Shown here: positions 56,595 through 64,000 of the stretch, piece by piece
Position numbering within the stretch: the stretch's first letter is position 1
Layout of the letters: every line of letters starts with the position of its first letter
Source of the DNA: Rhinopithecimicrobium faecis
Lineage (GTDB): Bacteria; Bacteroidota; Bacteroidia; Sphingobacteriales; Sphingobacteriaceae
Assembly (NCBI GenBank): GCA_017942165.1
Contig: JAGKSB010000004.1
Span: forward strand, 186,001-250,000
DNA: 64,000 nt
Reading direction: 5' to 3'
Translations under genes and position numbers: made by a program
Notes under the pieces: generated by a model
Databases searched by the model: none
What the model was told of the DNA's origin: nothing
The model's input: the letters and a program-made list of their open reading frames with translations, nothing else

Positions 56595-56602
56595 TATATT
56601 TG
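56595..56602 (+). promoter_or_regulatory. -7 promoter element of aguB
   Basis: TATATTTG is an exact TAnnTTTG match, 24 bases before the ATG. No exact -33 box is seen. Confidence 0.5.
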
Positions 56603-56626
56603 CAAAAACCCTATTAACAATCAAGA

Positions 56627-57502
56627 ATGAGTAAAGTAAACGTTGGTCTTGTACAAATGACCTGTTCTAAAGATAAGCAGGAAAATTTAGATAAAGCAAT
56701 TGTAAAAGTAAGAGAGGCTGCTGCGAAAGGTGCGCAAATTGTATGTCTTCAAGAACTTTTTACTTCTTTATATTTTTGTGATGTCGAAGATTATGAAAAT
56801 TTTAATCTTGCGGAATCCATCCCCGGCCCTTCCACGGATGCTTTATCTGTCGTAGCGAAAGAGCTTGGCGTAGTGATTATTGCATCTTTATTTGAGAAAC
56901 GTGCCGCAGGTTTATACCATAACACAACGGCGATTTTAGATGCTGATGGTACCTACCTAGGGAAATATCGTAAGATGCATATTCCTGATGATCCTGCTTT
57001 CTACGAAAAATTCTATTTCACCCCTGGGGATTTAGGTTACAAAGTTTTTCAAACGAAATTCGGAAAGATTGGTATCCTAATTTGTTGGGATCAATGGTAC
57101 CCGGAAGCAAGTAGAATTACCGCTTTAATGGGTGCAGAAATATTATTCTACCCCACAGCAATTGGATGGGATGTTACCCAAGATGAGGAGACGAACCAAG
57201 ATCAGTACAATGCTTGGCAGACGATTCAGCGCTCACATGCGGTCGCAAATGGTGTACCTGTAATTTCTGTCAACCGTGTAGGCTTTGAGCAGGATGGTGC
57301 TATGAAATTCTGGGGAGGTAGTTTTGCCGCAAATGCTCAAGGTAAGTTGCTCTATTTAGCATCTCATGACCAAGAGGAAACAACGGTAGTTACCTTAGAT
57401 TTAAATCAGTCAGATTATTTCAGAAAACACTGGCCTTTCTTAAGAGATCGCCGAATAGAAACTTACAGTCCTATTACAAAGCGATTTATTGACGAAGACT
57501 AA
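56627..57502 (+). CDS. aguB: N-carbamoylputrescine amidase
   Basis: The 291-residue nitrilase-superfamily enzyme has the Glu43/Lys116/Cys153 triad (QELF, KYRKMHIPDDP, ILICWDQWYPE). It turns N-carbamoylputrescine into putrescine, CO2 and ammonia. Identity is supported by the agmatine deiminase gene that follows. A terminator-like hairpin lies between the two. Confidence 0.93.
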   Translation: MSKVNVGLVQMTCSKDKQENLDKAIVKVREAAAKGAQIVCLQELFTSLYFCDVEDYENFNLAESIPGPSTDALSVVAKELGVVIIASLFEKRAAGLYHNTTAILDADGTYLGKYRKMHIPDDPAFYEKFYFTPGDLGYKVFQTKFGKIGILICWDQWYPEASRITALMGAEILFYPTAIGWDVTQDEETNQDQYNAWQTIQRSHAVANGVPVISVNRVGFEQDGAMKFWGGSFAANAQGKLLYLASHDQEETTVVTLDLNQSDYFRKHWPFLRDRRIETYSPITKRFIDED

Positions 57503-57546
57503 AGATGGACTTCATTTATAATTAATAAAAAAGAATATTTATAAGG

Positions 57547-57577
57547 CAATGCTATTATCCAATAGCATTGTCTTTTT
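57547..57577 (+). terminator. terminator-like hairpin between aguB and aguA
   Basis: A perfect 10-bp stem (57547-57556 with 57561-57570) with a 4-base loop is followed by T-rich TCTTTTT. It ends six bases before the aguA start region. It may terminate aguB or act as an attenuator in the aguA leader. Confidence 0.7.
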
Positions 57578-57582
57578 ACTAT

Positions 57583-58668
57583 ATGTTTATGTCTGAGACA
57601 AAAGTATTTCAAGCAGCAGAATTAACTAATACGCCTGCAGAACAAGGCTATAGATTTCCCGCAGAATGGGCTGAGCAAGAAGCTATGTGGTTAAGCTGGC
57701 CACATAAAGAGGCCTCTTGGCCTGGGAAAATAGATGATATATTCCCAAACTACTGTGCCTTTATCAAGGTCGTTGCTGCAGATCAGAAAGTACGTATCAA
57801 TGTAGCTGATGAAGCTATGAAGGCCTTTGCTATTGCTCGTTTAGAGGAGGCAAATGCAGACTTCACCAATATAGAATTCCACTTCAACCCCACAAATGAT
57901 GCTTGGTGCAGAGACCATGGTCCTGCATTTTTACTGCATCAGGAAAATGGCAATAAGGCTGTCGTAGACTGGGGATATAACGCTTGGGGAGGTAAATATC
58001 CGCCCTACGACCTGGATGATGTCGTGCCTACACGTATTGCTAAGACCTACAAGTTACCTTTATTTACACCGAGCATTGTTATGGAAGGTGGCTCTGTAGA
58101 ATTTAATGGAGCTGGCACCGTGTTGACAACAACCGCTTGTTTATTAAATGAAAATAGAAATCCCCACCTTACAAAAGCGCAAATTGAGGATTATCTAAAA
58201 GCTTATTACGGACAAGAGCAGGTTTTATGGTTAGGAGATGGCATCGTGGGCGATGACACCGATGGGCATATTGATGATATCACCCGCTTTGTGAATGAGA
58301 CTACCGTACTTACTGTGGTAGAGGAAAATCCTGCGGATGAGAACTATGAATTATTGCAGGAGAATTTAGCCGCTTTAAAAGAGATGCGCTTACTTGATGG
58401 CACACCATTAAACGTGATTGAGCTACCAATGCCTGGCGCAGTAATTTATGACGACTGCCGCCTTCCGGCTTCCTATGCAAACTTCTATATCGCCAATAAG
58501 GTGGTCGTAGTTCCAATATTTGACGACCCTAATGACGAGCGTGCACTAGCGATTATTCAAGAATGCTTCCCTACACGAAAAGTTGTAGGCATAAATTCAG
58601 TAGATATTATATGGGGCTTAGGATCTTTTCACTGCTTAAGTCAACAAGAACCTAAAAGTAAAGCATAA
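57583..58668 (+). CDS. aguA: agmatine deiminase
   Basis: The enzyme converts agmatine to N-carbamoylputrescine. It has the guanidino-modifying fold: EGGSVEFNG, TDGHIDDITRF and the C-terminal catalytic Cys in GLGSFHCLSQQEP. ATG 57583 gives 361 residues; ATG 57589 (MSETKVF) gives 359 and either may be used. Forms with aguB the agmatine-to-putrescine route. No agmatine-producing arginine decarboxylase is seen in the window. Confidence 0.95.
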   Translation: MFMSETKVFQAAELTNTPAEQGYRFPAEWAEQEAMWLSWPHKEASWPGKIDDIFPNYCAFIKVVAADQKVRINVADEAMKAFAIARLEEANADFTNIEFHFNPTNDAWCRDHGPAFLLHQENGNKAVVDWGYNAWGGKYPPYDLDDVVPTRIAKTYKLPLFTPSIVMEGGSVEFNGAGTVLTTTACLLNENRNPHLTKAQIEDYLKAYYGQEQVLWLGDGIVGDDTDGHIDDITRFVNETTVLTVVEENPADENYELLQENLAALKEMRLLDGTPLNVIELPMPGAVIYDDCRLPASYANFYIANKVVVVPIFDDPNDERALAIIQECFPTRKVVGINSVDIIWGLGSFHCLSQQEPKSKA

Positions 58669-58689
58669 TATTTTCAACACCTAAAATAA

Positions 58690-59889
58690 ATGAAAAAGAC
58701 CACGAAATTAGCAATCTTCATTGCAAGCTTAGGAATTCTCCCCCTAGCCTCGCAGGCGCAGGAACGCGATGATCGAGCCACCTTATTGAATTTTAAGGGT
58801 ATCCAATACCACAGTAAGGATTCCTTATTTTACAGCAACTTTCGTTTTCGTATGCAGAATCGCGTGAAGTACAATCAGGTGCTTGATGGCGAGGACAATG
58901 CGGAATGGGAAGCGCGGGTAAGAAGGTTGCGGATGCGTATGGATGGATATATCTACACGAAGAAATTCAGTTATTCCATTCAGCTAGCATTCACACGTGG
59001 TGACCAAGATTATGACGACACAGGCATGGCTAATATCGTGCGTGATGCGGTTATATTCTACAATTTTTCAGATGACTTTTACCTTAGTTTTGGACAGAAT
59101 AAACTCCCTGGAAACAGGCAGCGTGTCAACTCCTCGGGGCAATTGCAATTTGCTGACCGCTCCCTGGTAAATAGTCGCTTTACCATCGATCGTGACTTTG
59201 GTATTTCTGCCAATCTATCAAAAAAACTTGGAGATATGCCGATCAATGCCAAGGCGGCAATTTCCACTGGTGAGGGAAGATCAGCAATCAGCTCTGATGG
59301 AGGTTTGGCCTATACCGGAAGGGTAGAATTTCTTCCATTAGGGGACTTCACCAATGATGGTGATTACTCTGAGGGGGATATCGAATGTGAGGAGAAACCT
59401 AAACTATCCATTGGTGGTGGTTACTCCTATAATGCTAATACCAACCGGTTGGGTGGACAGACGGGCAAATATGTGGAGCGTCCCTTTACTTTGAAAACAG
59501 CTTTTGTGGATGCCATCTTCAAATATGATGGTTTTGCTTATCAAGCAGAGTTTATGAAGCGTGATGTAGACAACCCTTTAAACACGCTAAAAGAAGGCCA
59601 AAGTATTGCTTATGCCTATAAAGGATGGGGTCTAAACCAGCAGACATCCTATTTAATAAATAATGGCTATGAAGTGGCAGCACGCTACACCATGGTAAAT
59701 CCGCATAAGGAAATTAAAGCCTTTGAAAAGAAAACGGAGATTATGGAGCTGGGGCTTACAAAATATGTGAAAGCACATCGCCTAAAACTGCAGTTGAACT
59801 CCAACTACACCTTTTTTGATGGCGCCTTTAACAATGCAAATAAAAATAATCAATGGGGATTCAACTTTCAAATTGAGTTAGGTATTTAA
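58690..59889 (+). CDS. OprO/OprP-type outer-membrane porin
   Basis: The 399-residue protein has a signal peptide ending PLASQAQ, a first strand with FRMQNRVKYN, RRLRMRMDGYIYTKKFSYSIQLAFT typical of OprP-type barrels, and many amphipathic strands. The end (FQIELGI) lacks the classical final Phe. In OprP, Arg/Lys ladders select phosphate or polyphosphate. The substrate here is unknown. It follows aguA after 21 bases and precedes lpxB by seven, so it may be cotranscribed with both. Confidence 0.87.
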   Translation: MKKTTKLAIFIASLGILPLASQAQERDDRATLLNFKGIQYHSKDSLFYSNFRFRMQNRVKYNQVLDGEDNAEWEARVRRLRMRMDGYIYTKKFSYSIQLAFTRGDQDYDDTGMANIVRDAVIFYNFSDDFYLSFGQNKLPGNRQRVNSSGQLQFADRSLVNSRFTIDRDFGISANLSKKLGDMPINAKAAISTGEGRSAISSDGGLAYTGRVEFLPLGDFTNDGDYSEGDIECEEKPKLSIGGGYSYNANTNRLGGQTGKYVERPFTLKTAFVDAIFKYDGFAYQAEFMKRDVDNPLNTLKEGQSIAYAYKGWGLNQQTSYLINNGYEVAARYTMVNPHKEIKAFEKKTEIMELGLTKYVKAHRLKLQLNSNYTFFDGAFNNANKNNQWGFNFQIELGI

Positions 59890-59896
59890 TGCAGCT

Positions 59897-61006
59897 ATGA
59901 AGTACTATTTAATTGCTGGTGAGCCCTCCGGGGATTTACATGGCGCCAACCTTATAAAAGCTTTGAAAGCAGAAGATCCAACGGCAACATTTAAAATTGT
60001 TGGCGGGGACCTTATGCAGGCAGAAGCCAACCAGAAGCCACTAATACACACTTCAGAAATGGCATTTATGGGTTTTGTGGAGGTAGCTAAAAATATCGGT
60101 ACCGTCCTTAAGAATCTAAAAATCGTTAAAACTGATGTGCTTGCCGAGCGCCCTGACGCTGTGATACTCATTGATTTTCCGGGATTTAACTTAAAAATTG
60201 CGGAATTTGCAAAGCAGCATCAGCTAAAGACTTGCTACTATATATCGCCCAAAGTATGGGCTTGGAATCAAGGACGTGTCAAGAAGATTAAGAAGATTGT
60301 AGATCATATGTTTTGCATTCTCCCATTTGAAGTAGATTTTTACAAGAAATGGGATATGCCTGTAGATTACATAGGAAATCCACTCTTAGATGCCATTAGC
60401 AACTACTCCTTTAATCCCACCTTTAAAGCTGATAACGGGCTGAATGACCGCCCTATTATTGCTTTACTGCCGGGGTCTCGGAAAATGGAAATCGCCAAGC
60501 TTCTTCCAGCAATGGCGAAGCTTCCATACCTCTTCCCGATGCATCAGTTTGTAATTGCTGGAGCGCCCAATTTTGAGCAGGCGCATTACCAGCAGTATTT
60601 TGATGGTATAGAAATTCCCGTGGTCTTTAATCAGACTTACGACCTACTCAAGCATGCTGAGGCTGCCGTGGTAACTTCAGGTACTGCAACCTTGGAAACA
60701 GGCATCTTACAAGTGCCGCAGGTAGTGGTCTATAAAGCGAATGCACTTTCCATCTGGATTGCGAGCATGGTAATTAAAGTAAAGTTTATCTCTTTGGTAA
60801 ATTTGATTAATAACTTCCTCTCCGTGCGCGAGCTTATACAGAAAGATTGCACCACGGAAACGATTGCTGAGGAGTTAGATTTGCTGTTGAACAATAAAAA
60901 GCACCGCGCTTCAGTGCTTGAAAACTATGCCCTACTGGCTGAAAAATTAGGTCACCCTGGTGCTTCCGAGAAAGCGGCAAAACTGATAGTTTCCTACTTA
61001 TCATAA
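59897..61006 (+). CDS. lpxB: lipid-A-disaccharide synthase
   Basis: The 369-residue GT19 glycosyltransferase shows AGEPSGDLHGANLI at the N-terminus, SPKVWAWNQGR, LLPGSRKMEI and a C-terminal EAAVVTSGTATLE block for UDP-sugar binding. It joins UDP-2,3-diacylglucosamine and lipid X in lipid A synthesis at the inner membrane. The start is seven bases after the porin stop. Confidence 0.96.
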   Translation: MKYYLIAGEPSGDLHGANLIKALKAEDPTATFKIVGGDLMQAEANQKPLIHTSEMAFMGFVEVAKNIGTVLKNLKIVKTDVLAERPDAVILIDFPGFNLKIAEFAKQHQLKTCYYISPKVWAWNQGRVKKIKKIVDHMFCILPFEVDFYKKWDMPVDYIGNPLLDAISNYSFNPTFKADNGLNDRPIIALLPGSRKMEIAKLLPAMAKLPYLFPMHQFVIAGAPNFEQAHYQQYFDGIEIPVVFNQTYDLLKHAEAAVVTSGTATLETGILQVPQVVVYKANALSIWIASMVIKVKFISLVNLINNFLSVRELIQKDCTTETIAEELDLLLNNKKHRASVLENYALLAEKLGHPGASEKAAKLIVSYLS

Positions 61007-61106
61007 TACTTGGGTCTCCAGAAATAACTGTTTTTTTGGAGACCTATTAAACTATGTAACCTTTTGGTAGTCTATTACGTTATCTATAAACATAAAATTA
61101 AAAATT

Positions 61107-61739
61107 ATGCGTATACAAAATGTTTTGACAATTCTATTTGCTAGTTTTACATTAGCCGTTTCCGCACAAGAGGAAGTTCAACATATCACGAATCTTACTT
61201 TAGGAAAAAAGGAAAAGAAAGTATTCTCCTCGCGCGACTCTTCGCTAACGATTGCTATAGACACCTTAATTATGGGTGATAAATCATCGCTACAATTTCT
61301 GGGTAAGAAGGATGTTAAAATCCTTGTAAAACATGCTATCATTGGAAATAACGCCGTTATTTACGGTTCTGATGGTAAGAATAATGCCGCGGACATAGAC
61401 TTTTCTGTGAACTTACAAAAATTGGGCTCCCTTTACATCCTTGCTGCTGGTCAAGATGCCTTTAATGGTACACGTACGCACCCCAATGGGAATGGTGGAA
61501 ACGTCACCTTACGGTTGGCTGCAGGAAGCATCGTTCCACAGCAAGAAAACAAGAAAGCTGCCAACTACTTATCTGTAGCTACAAACCCGGGGGGGCAGCA
61601 TGTCAATGCATCTTCAGATTTACGAAATATCTACAGTCAAATAAAATTATCTTCAGCAGGCCTGCGTGGTGTCCCTCAAGGGCAGATTTACTCAGGCTCC
61701 GCAGGGAAACCTGGGAAGTTAACCATTGTCCAAGACTAG
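61107..61739 (+). CDS. secreted protein of unknown function
   Basis: I recognise no family. The 210-residue protein has a signal peptide (cleavage after TLAVSAQ). The rest is Gly/Asn/Asp-rich beta-like sequence with VKHAIIGNNAVIYGSDGKNN and a collagen-like tail (GLRGVPQGQIYSGSAGKPGK). No Cys, no membrane helix. It stands between lpxB and the convergent DUF3810 gene. A periplasmic or outer-membrane surface role is plausible. Confidence 0.65.
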   Translation: MRIQNVLTILFASFTLAVSAQEEVQHITNLTLGKKEKKVFSSRDSSLTIAIDTLIMGDKSSLQFLGKKDVKILVKHAIIGNNAVIYGSDGKNNAADIDFSVNLQKLGSLYILAAGQDAFNGTRTHPNGNGGNVTLRLAAGSIVPQQENKKAANYLSVATNPGGQHVNASSDLRNIYSQIKLSSAGLRGVPQGQIYSGSAGKPGKLTIVQD

Positions 61740-61790
61740 CAATAATTCTATAATTAACCTATTGAAAAAAGGTAAATTAACCGATTTAAG

Positions 61791-61815
61791 AAAGGGGCTA
61801 ACAGCCCTTTTCTTT
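61791..61815. terminator. imperfect terminator hairpin
   Basis: AAAGGGGCT and AGCCCTTT can pair with one bulged G, followed by T-rich sequence. It overlaps the DUF3810 stop and may serve both convergent genes. Confidence 0.4.
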
Positions 61816-62871
61816 TAAATAACTACTTAACACCAAGCGCGTCATACGATTATAGCGTGCCACGCCCTCAGCTTGGTTATTATGCTGCAAGTAGCTGTTG
61901 TAAAAGATCGTCGTCACCTGCGCTATCCACCCCGTCTTCTCCTTCCAAAAAGCTTGCTCCTCCTCCATATCGGCCACAACATCTTGGCTCAGGCGAGCAA
62001 GATACGCTTGGTATAAGGTGTTATCTATACCACGTAACTCCATTAACATATAAGTTAAGAGCTGATAATTTGCCGCATATCGGTAATGGATATTGGGGTG
62101 ATTTTTAAGTTTTTCAAAAGCTATAAAATTAGCTTCATCCTCAAATCCTATCCCCTGCTGATGAGCAAGTTCATGCACCATGGTAAATGGTCGTGTAAAG
62201 GGGGGCACCTGCTGATTAACATGCGCTTCTAAGGAAAATGGATTCAGGTACCCTGAAACTCCAAATGCAGATATCATGGGCGCAAGCAAGGATTTCTTAA
62301 GACGAAGGTTTCCCTGCGCAAGGTAGCCATTTAGCAGCGTATCTTCGGCAACCAGCGCTTCCATATCTGCTTGCATAATCTTAAATGTCGGCGCCTGAGT
62401 AGGGCGCTGTGTCCTTAATAAATTAGTCGTATCAATGCAACTATTCAATAGCTGTAGATAGTCCGCAAGGTATACCTGCTCACGCTCCAAACCGAGCTGT
62501 CTTTCCACGGGTACACGGTAGTAGTTTAGGCCCCAGTTAACCGCAAAGATGTGGTAGAGGGCAAGGACACTATTTAGGAGGAGAAGAAAAATAAATACCC
62601 CACGGAAGAGCTGTTTTCTAAAGAGTGCTATGCAAAACTTTGAAGCAAGCATAACGAGGCCTACCACTACGGCGACATAAATAAGATCCCCTGCACTAAA
62701 AGGAAGATAATAGAGTGCGGACTTATAGAGCATACTGAAGCGCGGAAAAAATCCCTGAGCATACTGCGCTTCTATCCATTCGGTTTGTACTTGAAGGACA
62801 TCCCAAAGGATTAAGAGCAGGAATTGACCTGCGAGTACGGTTGACCAAAAACTTATTCCGCGCTTCTTCAT
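61798..62871 (-). CDS. DUF3810 membrane metallopeptidase-like protein
   Basis: The 357-residue product starts at the ATG at 62871. It has three N-terminal helices (about 8-28, 58-78, 88-110), then a soluble domain with HELAHQQGIGFEDEANFIAF, containing a zinc-type HExxH with a downstream acidic residue. The motif suggests a metal-dependent peptidase in the periplasm or inside the membrane interface. Function is unknown. Confidence 0.85.
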   Translation of the reverse strand: MKKRGISFWSTVLAGQFLLLILWDVLQVQTEWIEAQYAQGFFPRFSMLYKSALYYLPFSAGDLIYVAVVVGLVMLASKFCIALFRKQLFRGVFIFLLLLNSVLALYHIFAVNWGLNYYRVPVERQLGLEREQVYLADYLQLLNSCIDTTNLLRTQRPTQAPTFKIMQADMEALVAEDTLLNGYLAQGNLRLKKSLLAPMISAFGVSGYLNPFSLEAHVNQQVPPFTRPFTMVHELAHQQGIGFEDEANFIAFEKLKNHPNIHYRYAANYQLLTYMLMELRGIDNTLYQAYLARLSQDVVADMEEEQAFWKEKTGWIAQVTTIFYNSYLQHNNQAEGVARYNRMTRLVLSSYLKEKGC

Positions 62872-62909
62872 GGGCAAAATTTTAATTTTCTAGTGGCTTC
62901 AGCCCTTCG

Positions 62910-63968
62910 TTAACTTTCGTTTTCAAAATAAAGTTTATAGTAGTTTCTACCTTTCTCCTCATCGTAGCCTTTCTCCAAATATTCGCGCTTTCCATGGATA
63001 TAAATATGGAAGTTTTTATCCAGTTTTAACACCGTCTTGTAAGCGGACTCCATCTTCTTTACAGCCTTATCCGCAATATCAAAAGAAGCTTCAAATTTAG
63101 CGTCAAAGTCGTCTTCAAAGTTGGATTTATAGTCTTTGAACAGTGAGATCGCCTGCGGATTACCGAGGACCTCCTCTTCAAACTCTTCCTGATCAAAAGT
63201 TTCTTTTTCCTTAAAGTAGTTCATGGATCGATTTAAGAGATCAATCTTATCAGCTTTTTCCATTTCAAAGGACTCCTCCAGTTTTTCGTTGACGAAATTT
63301 TTAACGACTTTTAGGTAGTTTCCCGTCTGGTTGAACTCATCATTACGGATTTTTATTTTCAAGAACTCGTCCTTCCAATAAATCGCTTCCTGGGATTTAT
63401 TTGTTTGATCGACGACTAATACCTGGTAGCCTTCCTCCTCCTCATTTTTTATAATGATGCAGCCCTTATCAAGCTTATTGATATTAATTGCTTCAGGCTC
63501 ATAATCCAGCTGGAAGCCCCCCTGCTCGGGGTAAACCTTTAAATAAGTCTCCTTATTTTCAGATTTAAAAATACCTATAGCCTCTTGGCTATCGCCTTCC
63601 ATCTGTACATTTTTTAAATGTACTACATAGAGCTCGCCACCTTTAATTTTAGGGTGTGAGGAAACTTCGTAAAGGTGTTTGGCAAGCTGCTCAGAGAGGC
63701 TGTGAAAATCCATTTTCCCGTCAAAAAATTTTTTCGTAAAATGGTAGACTTCATTTAATTCTAGGTCTTCATTGGGGTGCATAAAGCGGTAAACTTCATT
63801 CACTTTAGCAAAAGGGCTCATAAAATATTGCATCAATAGGCCGGGCAATACTTCATCGTCAGCAAAGGGAACAGGCTGTTCAGAAAGGACATAAAATTCA
63901 TCCTGCGCCTTATTTCCTACGCGGTGAATAGATAGCTGCTCAAAGGAAGCATCTTGATGAAAAAACAT
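62910..63968 (-). CDS. nucleoid-associated protein (NdpA/YejK family)
   Basis: The 352-residue cytoplasmic protein resembles the 37-kDa nucleoid-associated family: SIHRVGNKAQDEFYVLSEQP at the N-terminus, LLMQYFMSPF, and a C-terminal FHIYIHGKREYLEKGYDEEKGRNYYKLYFENE. It binds DNA in E. coli; its role here is inferred from the family. It starts 32 bases from the right window edge, so its promoter may lie outside. Confidence 0.85.
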   Translation of the reverse strand: MFFHQDASFEQLSIHRVGNKAQDEFYVLSEQPVPFADDEVLPGLLMQYFMSPFAKVNEVYRFMHPNEDLELNEVYHFTKKFFDGKMDFHSLSEQLAKHLYEVSSHPKIKGGELYVVHLKNVQMEGDSQEAIGIFKSENKETYLKVYPEQGGFQLDYEPEAININKLDKGCIIIKNEEEEGYQVLVVDQTNKSQEAIYWKDEFLKIKIRNDEFNQTGNYLKVVKNFVNEKLEESFEMEKADKIDLLNRSMNYFKEKETFDQEEFEEEVLGNPQAISLFKDYKSNFEDDFDAKFEASFDIADKAVKKMESAYKTVLKLDKNFHIYIHGKREYLEKGYDEEKGRNYYKLYFENES

Positions 63969-64000
63969 AGTCTAAAACTTTTATAAATTGTATAAATCTA

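Overview
The window looks like chromosome from a Bacteroidota bacterium of the Sphingobacteriaceae type (Sphingobacterium/Pedobacter-like). This rests on gene content rather than a marker gene. Many proteins are of kinds I associate with that group: head-GIN, DUF4268, DUF3810, DUF6660 and DUF937-OmpA proteins, a BBP2-type porin beside amt, an RND pump fused to a TolC domain, monomeric isocitrate dehydrogenase, and TAnnTTTG-type -7 promoter boxes. No rRNA, tRNA, CRISPR array, integrase or complete insertion sequence was seen.

Layout. 0-5 kb: the 3' part of a PLP decarboxylase-like gene converges on a thiamine-type PnuT transporter plus acyl-CoA-dehydrogenase-like operon headed by a TPP riboswitch, followed by mqo and fabG. 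5-11.4 kb: mostly single genes (LuxE-like acyl-activating enzyme, YpfJ-like zinc protease, PhnA, lipoprotein polysaccharide deacetylase, SGNH hydrolase, an Arg/Asn/Asp-repeat secreted protein, lipocalin-like protein). 11.4-19.8 kb: YchJ, then a metal-resistance operon on the minus strand (DUF6660, CzcA-CzcC fusion, CzcB, Zn/Cd P-type ATPase). 20-25.4 kb: M13 peptidase, an apparently dead YgjP-like protein with an overlapping partner, GIN protein, PncC/CinA, amidase. 25.5-29.7 kb: a four-gene ABC/HlyD/FtsX/TolC exporter. 29.8-38.7 kb: cold-shock protein, S1/P1 nuclease, DUF4268, Blc lipocalin, DUF937-OmpA protein, alkaline phosphatase, and a divergent amt/porin pair.

38.7-41.7 kb is a visibly AT-richer block holding an AraC regulator and an S41 peptidase. 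It is bounded by two short or broken genes resembling the small HTH proteins of Bacteroidota conjugative transposons. I read it as a remnant island.

41.8-64 kb is housekeeping: NUDIX hydrolase, icd, a ferredoxin-type reductase, the rimP-nusA-infB operon, a LexA-like S24 repressor divergent from a GIY-YIG-like gene, PBP1A, rpoN, aguB-aguA (agmatine to putrescine), an OprP-type porin, lpxB, a secreted protein of unknown role, DUF3810 and a nucleoid-associated protein.

Most genes end in clear intrinsic terminators, so transcription units can be drawn with fair confidence. The best leads are the riboswitch operon, the remnant island, the LexA-like/GIY-YIG pair with its operators, the DUF6660-led metal operon, and the inactive YgjP-like pair. 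Nothing here is clearly a new defence or mobile system.
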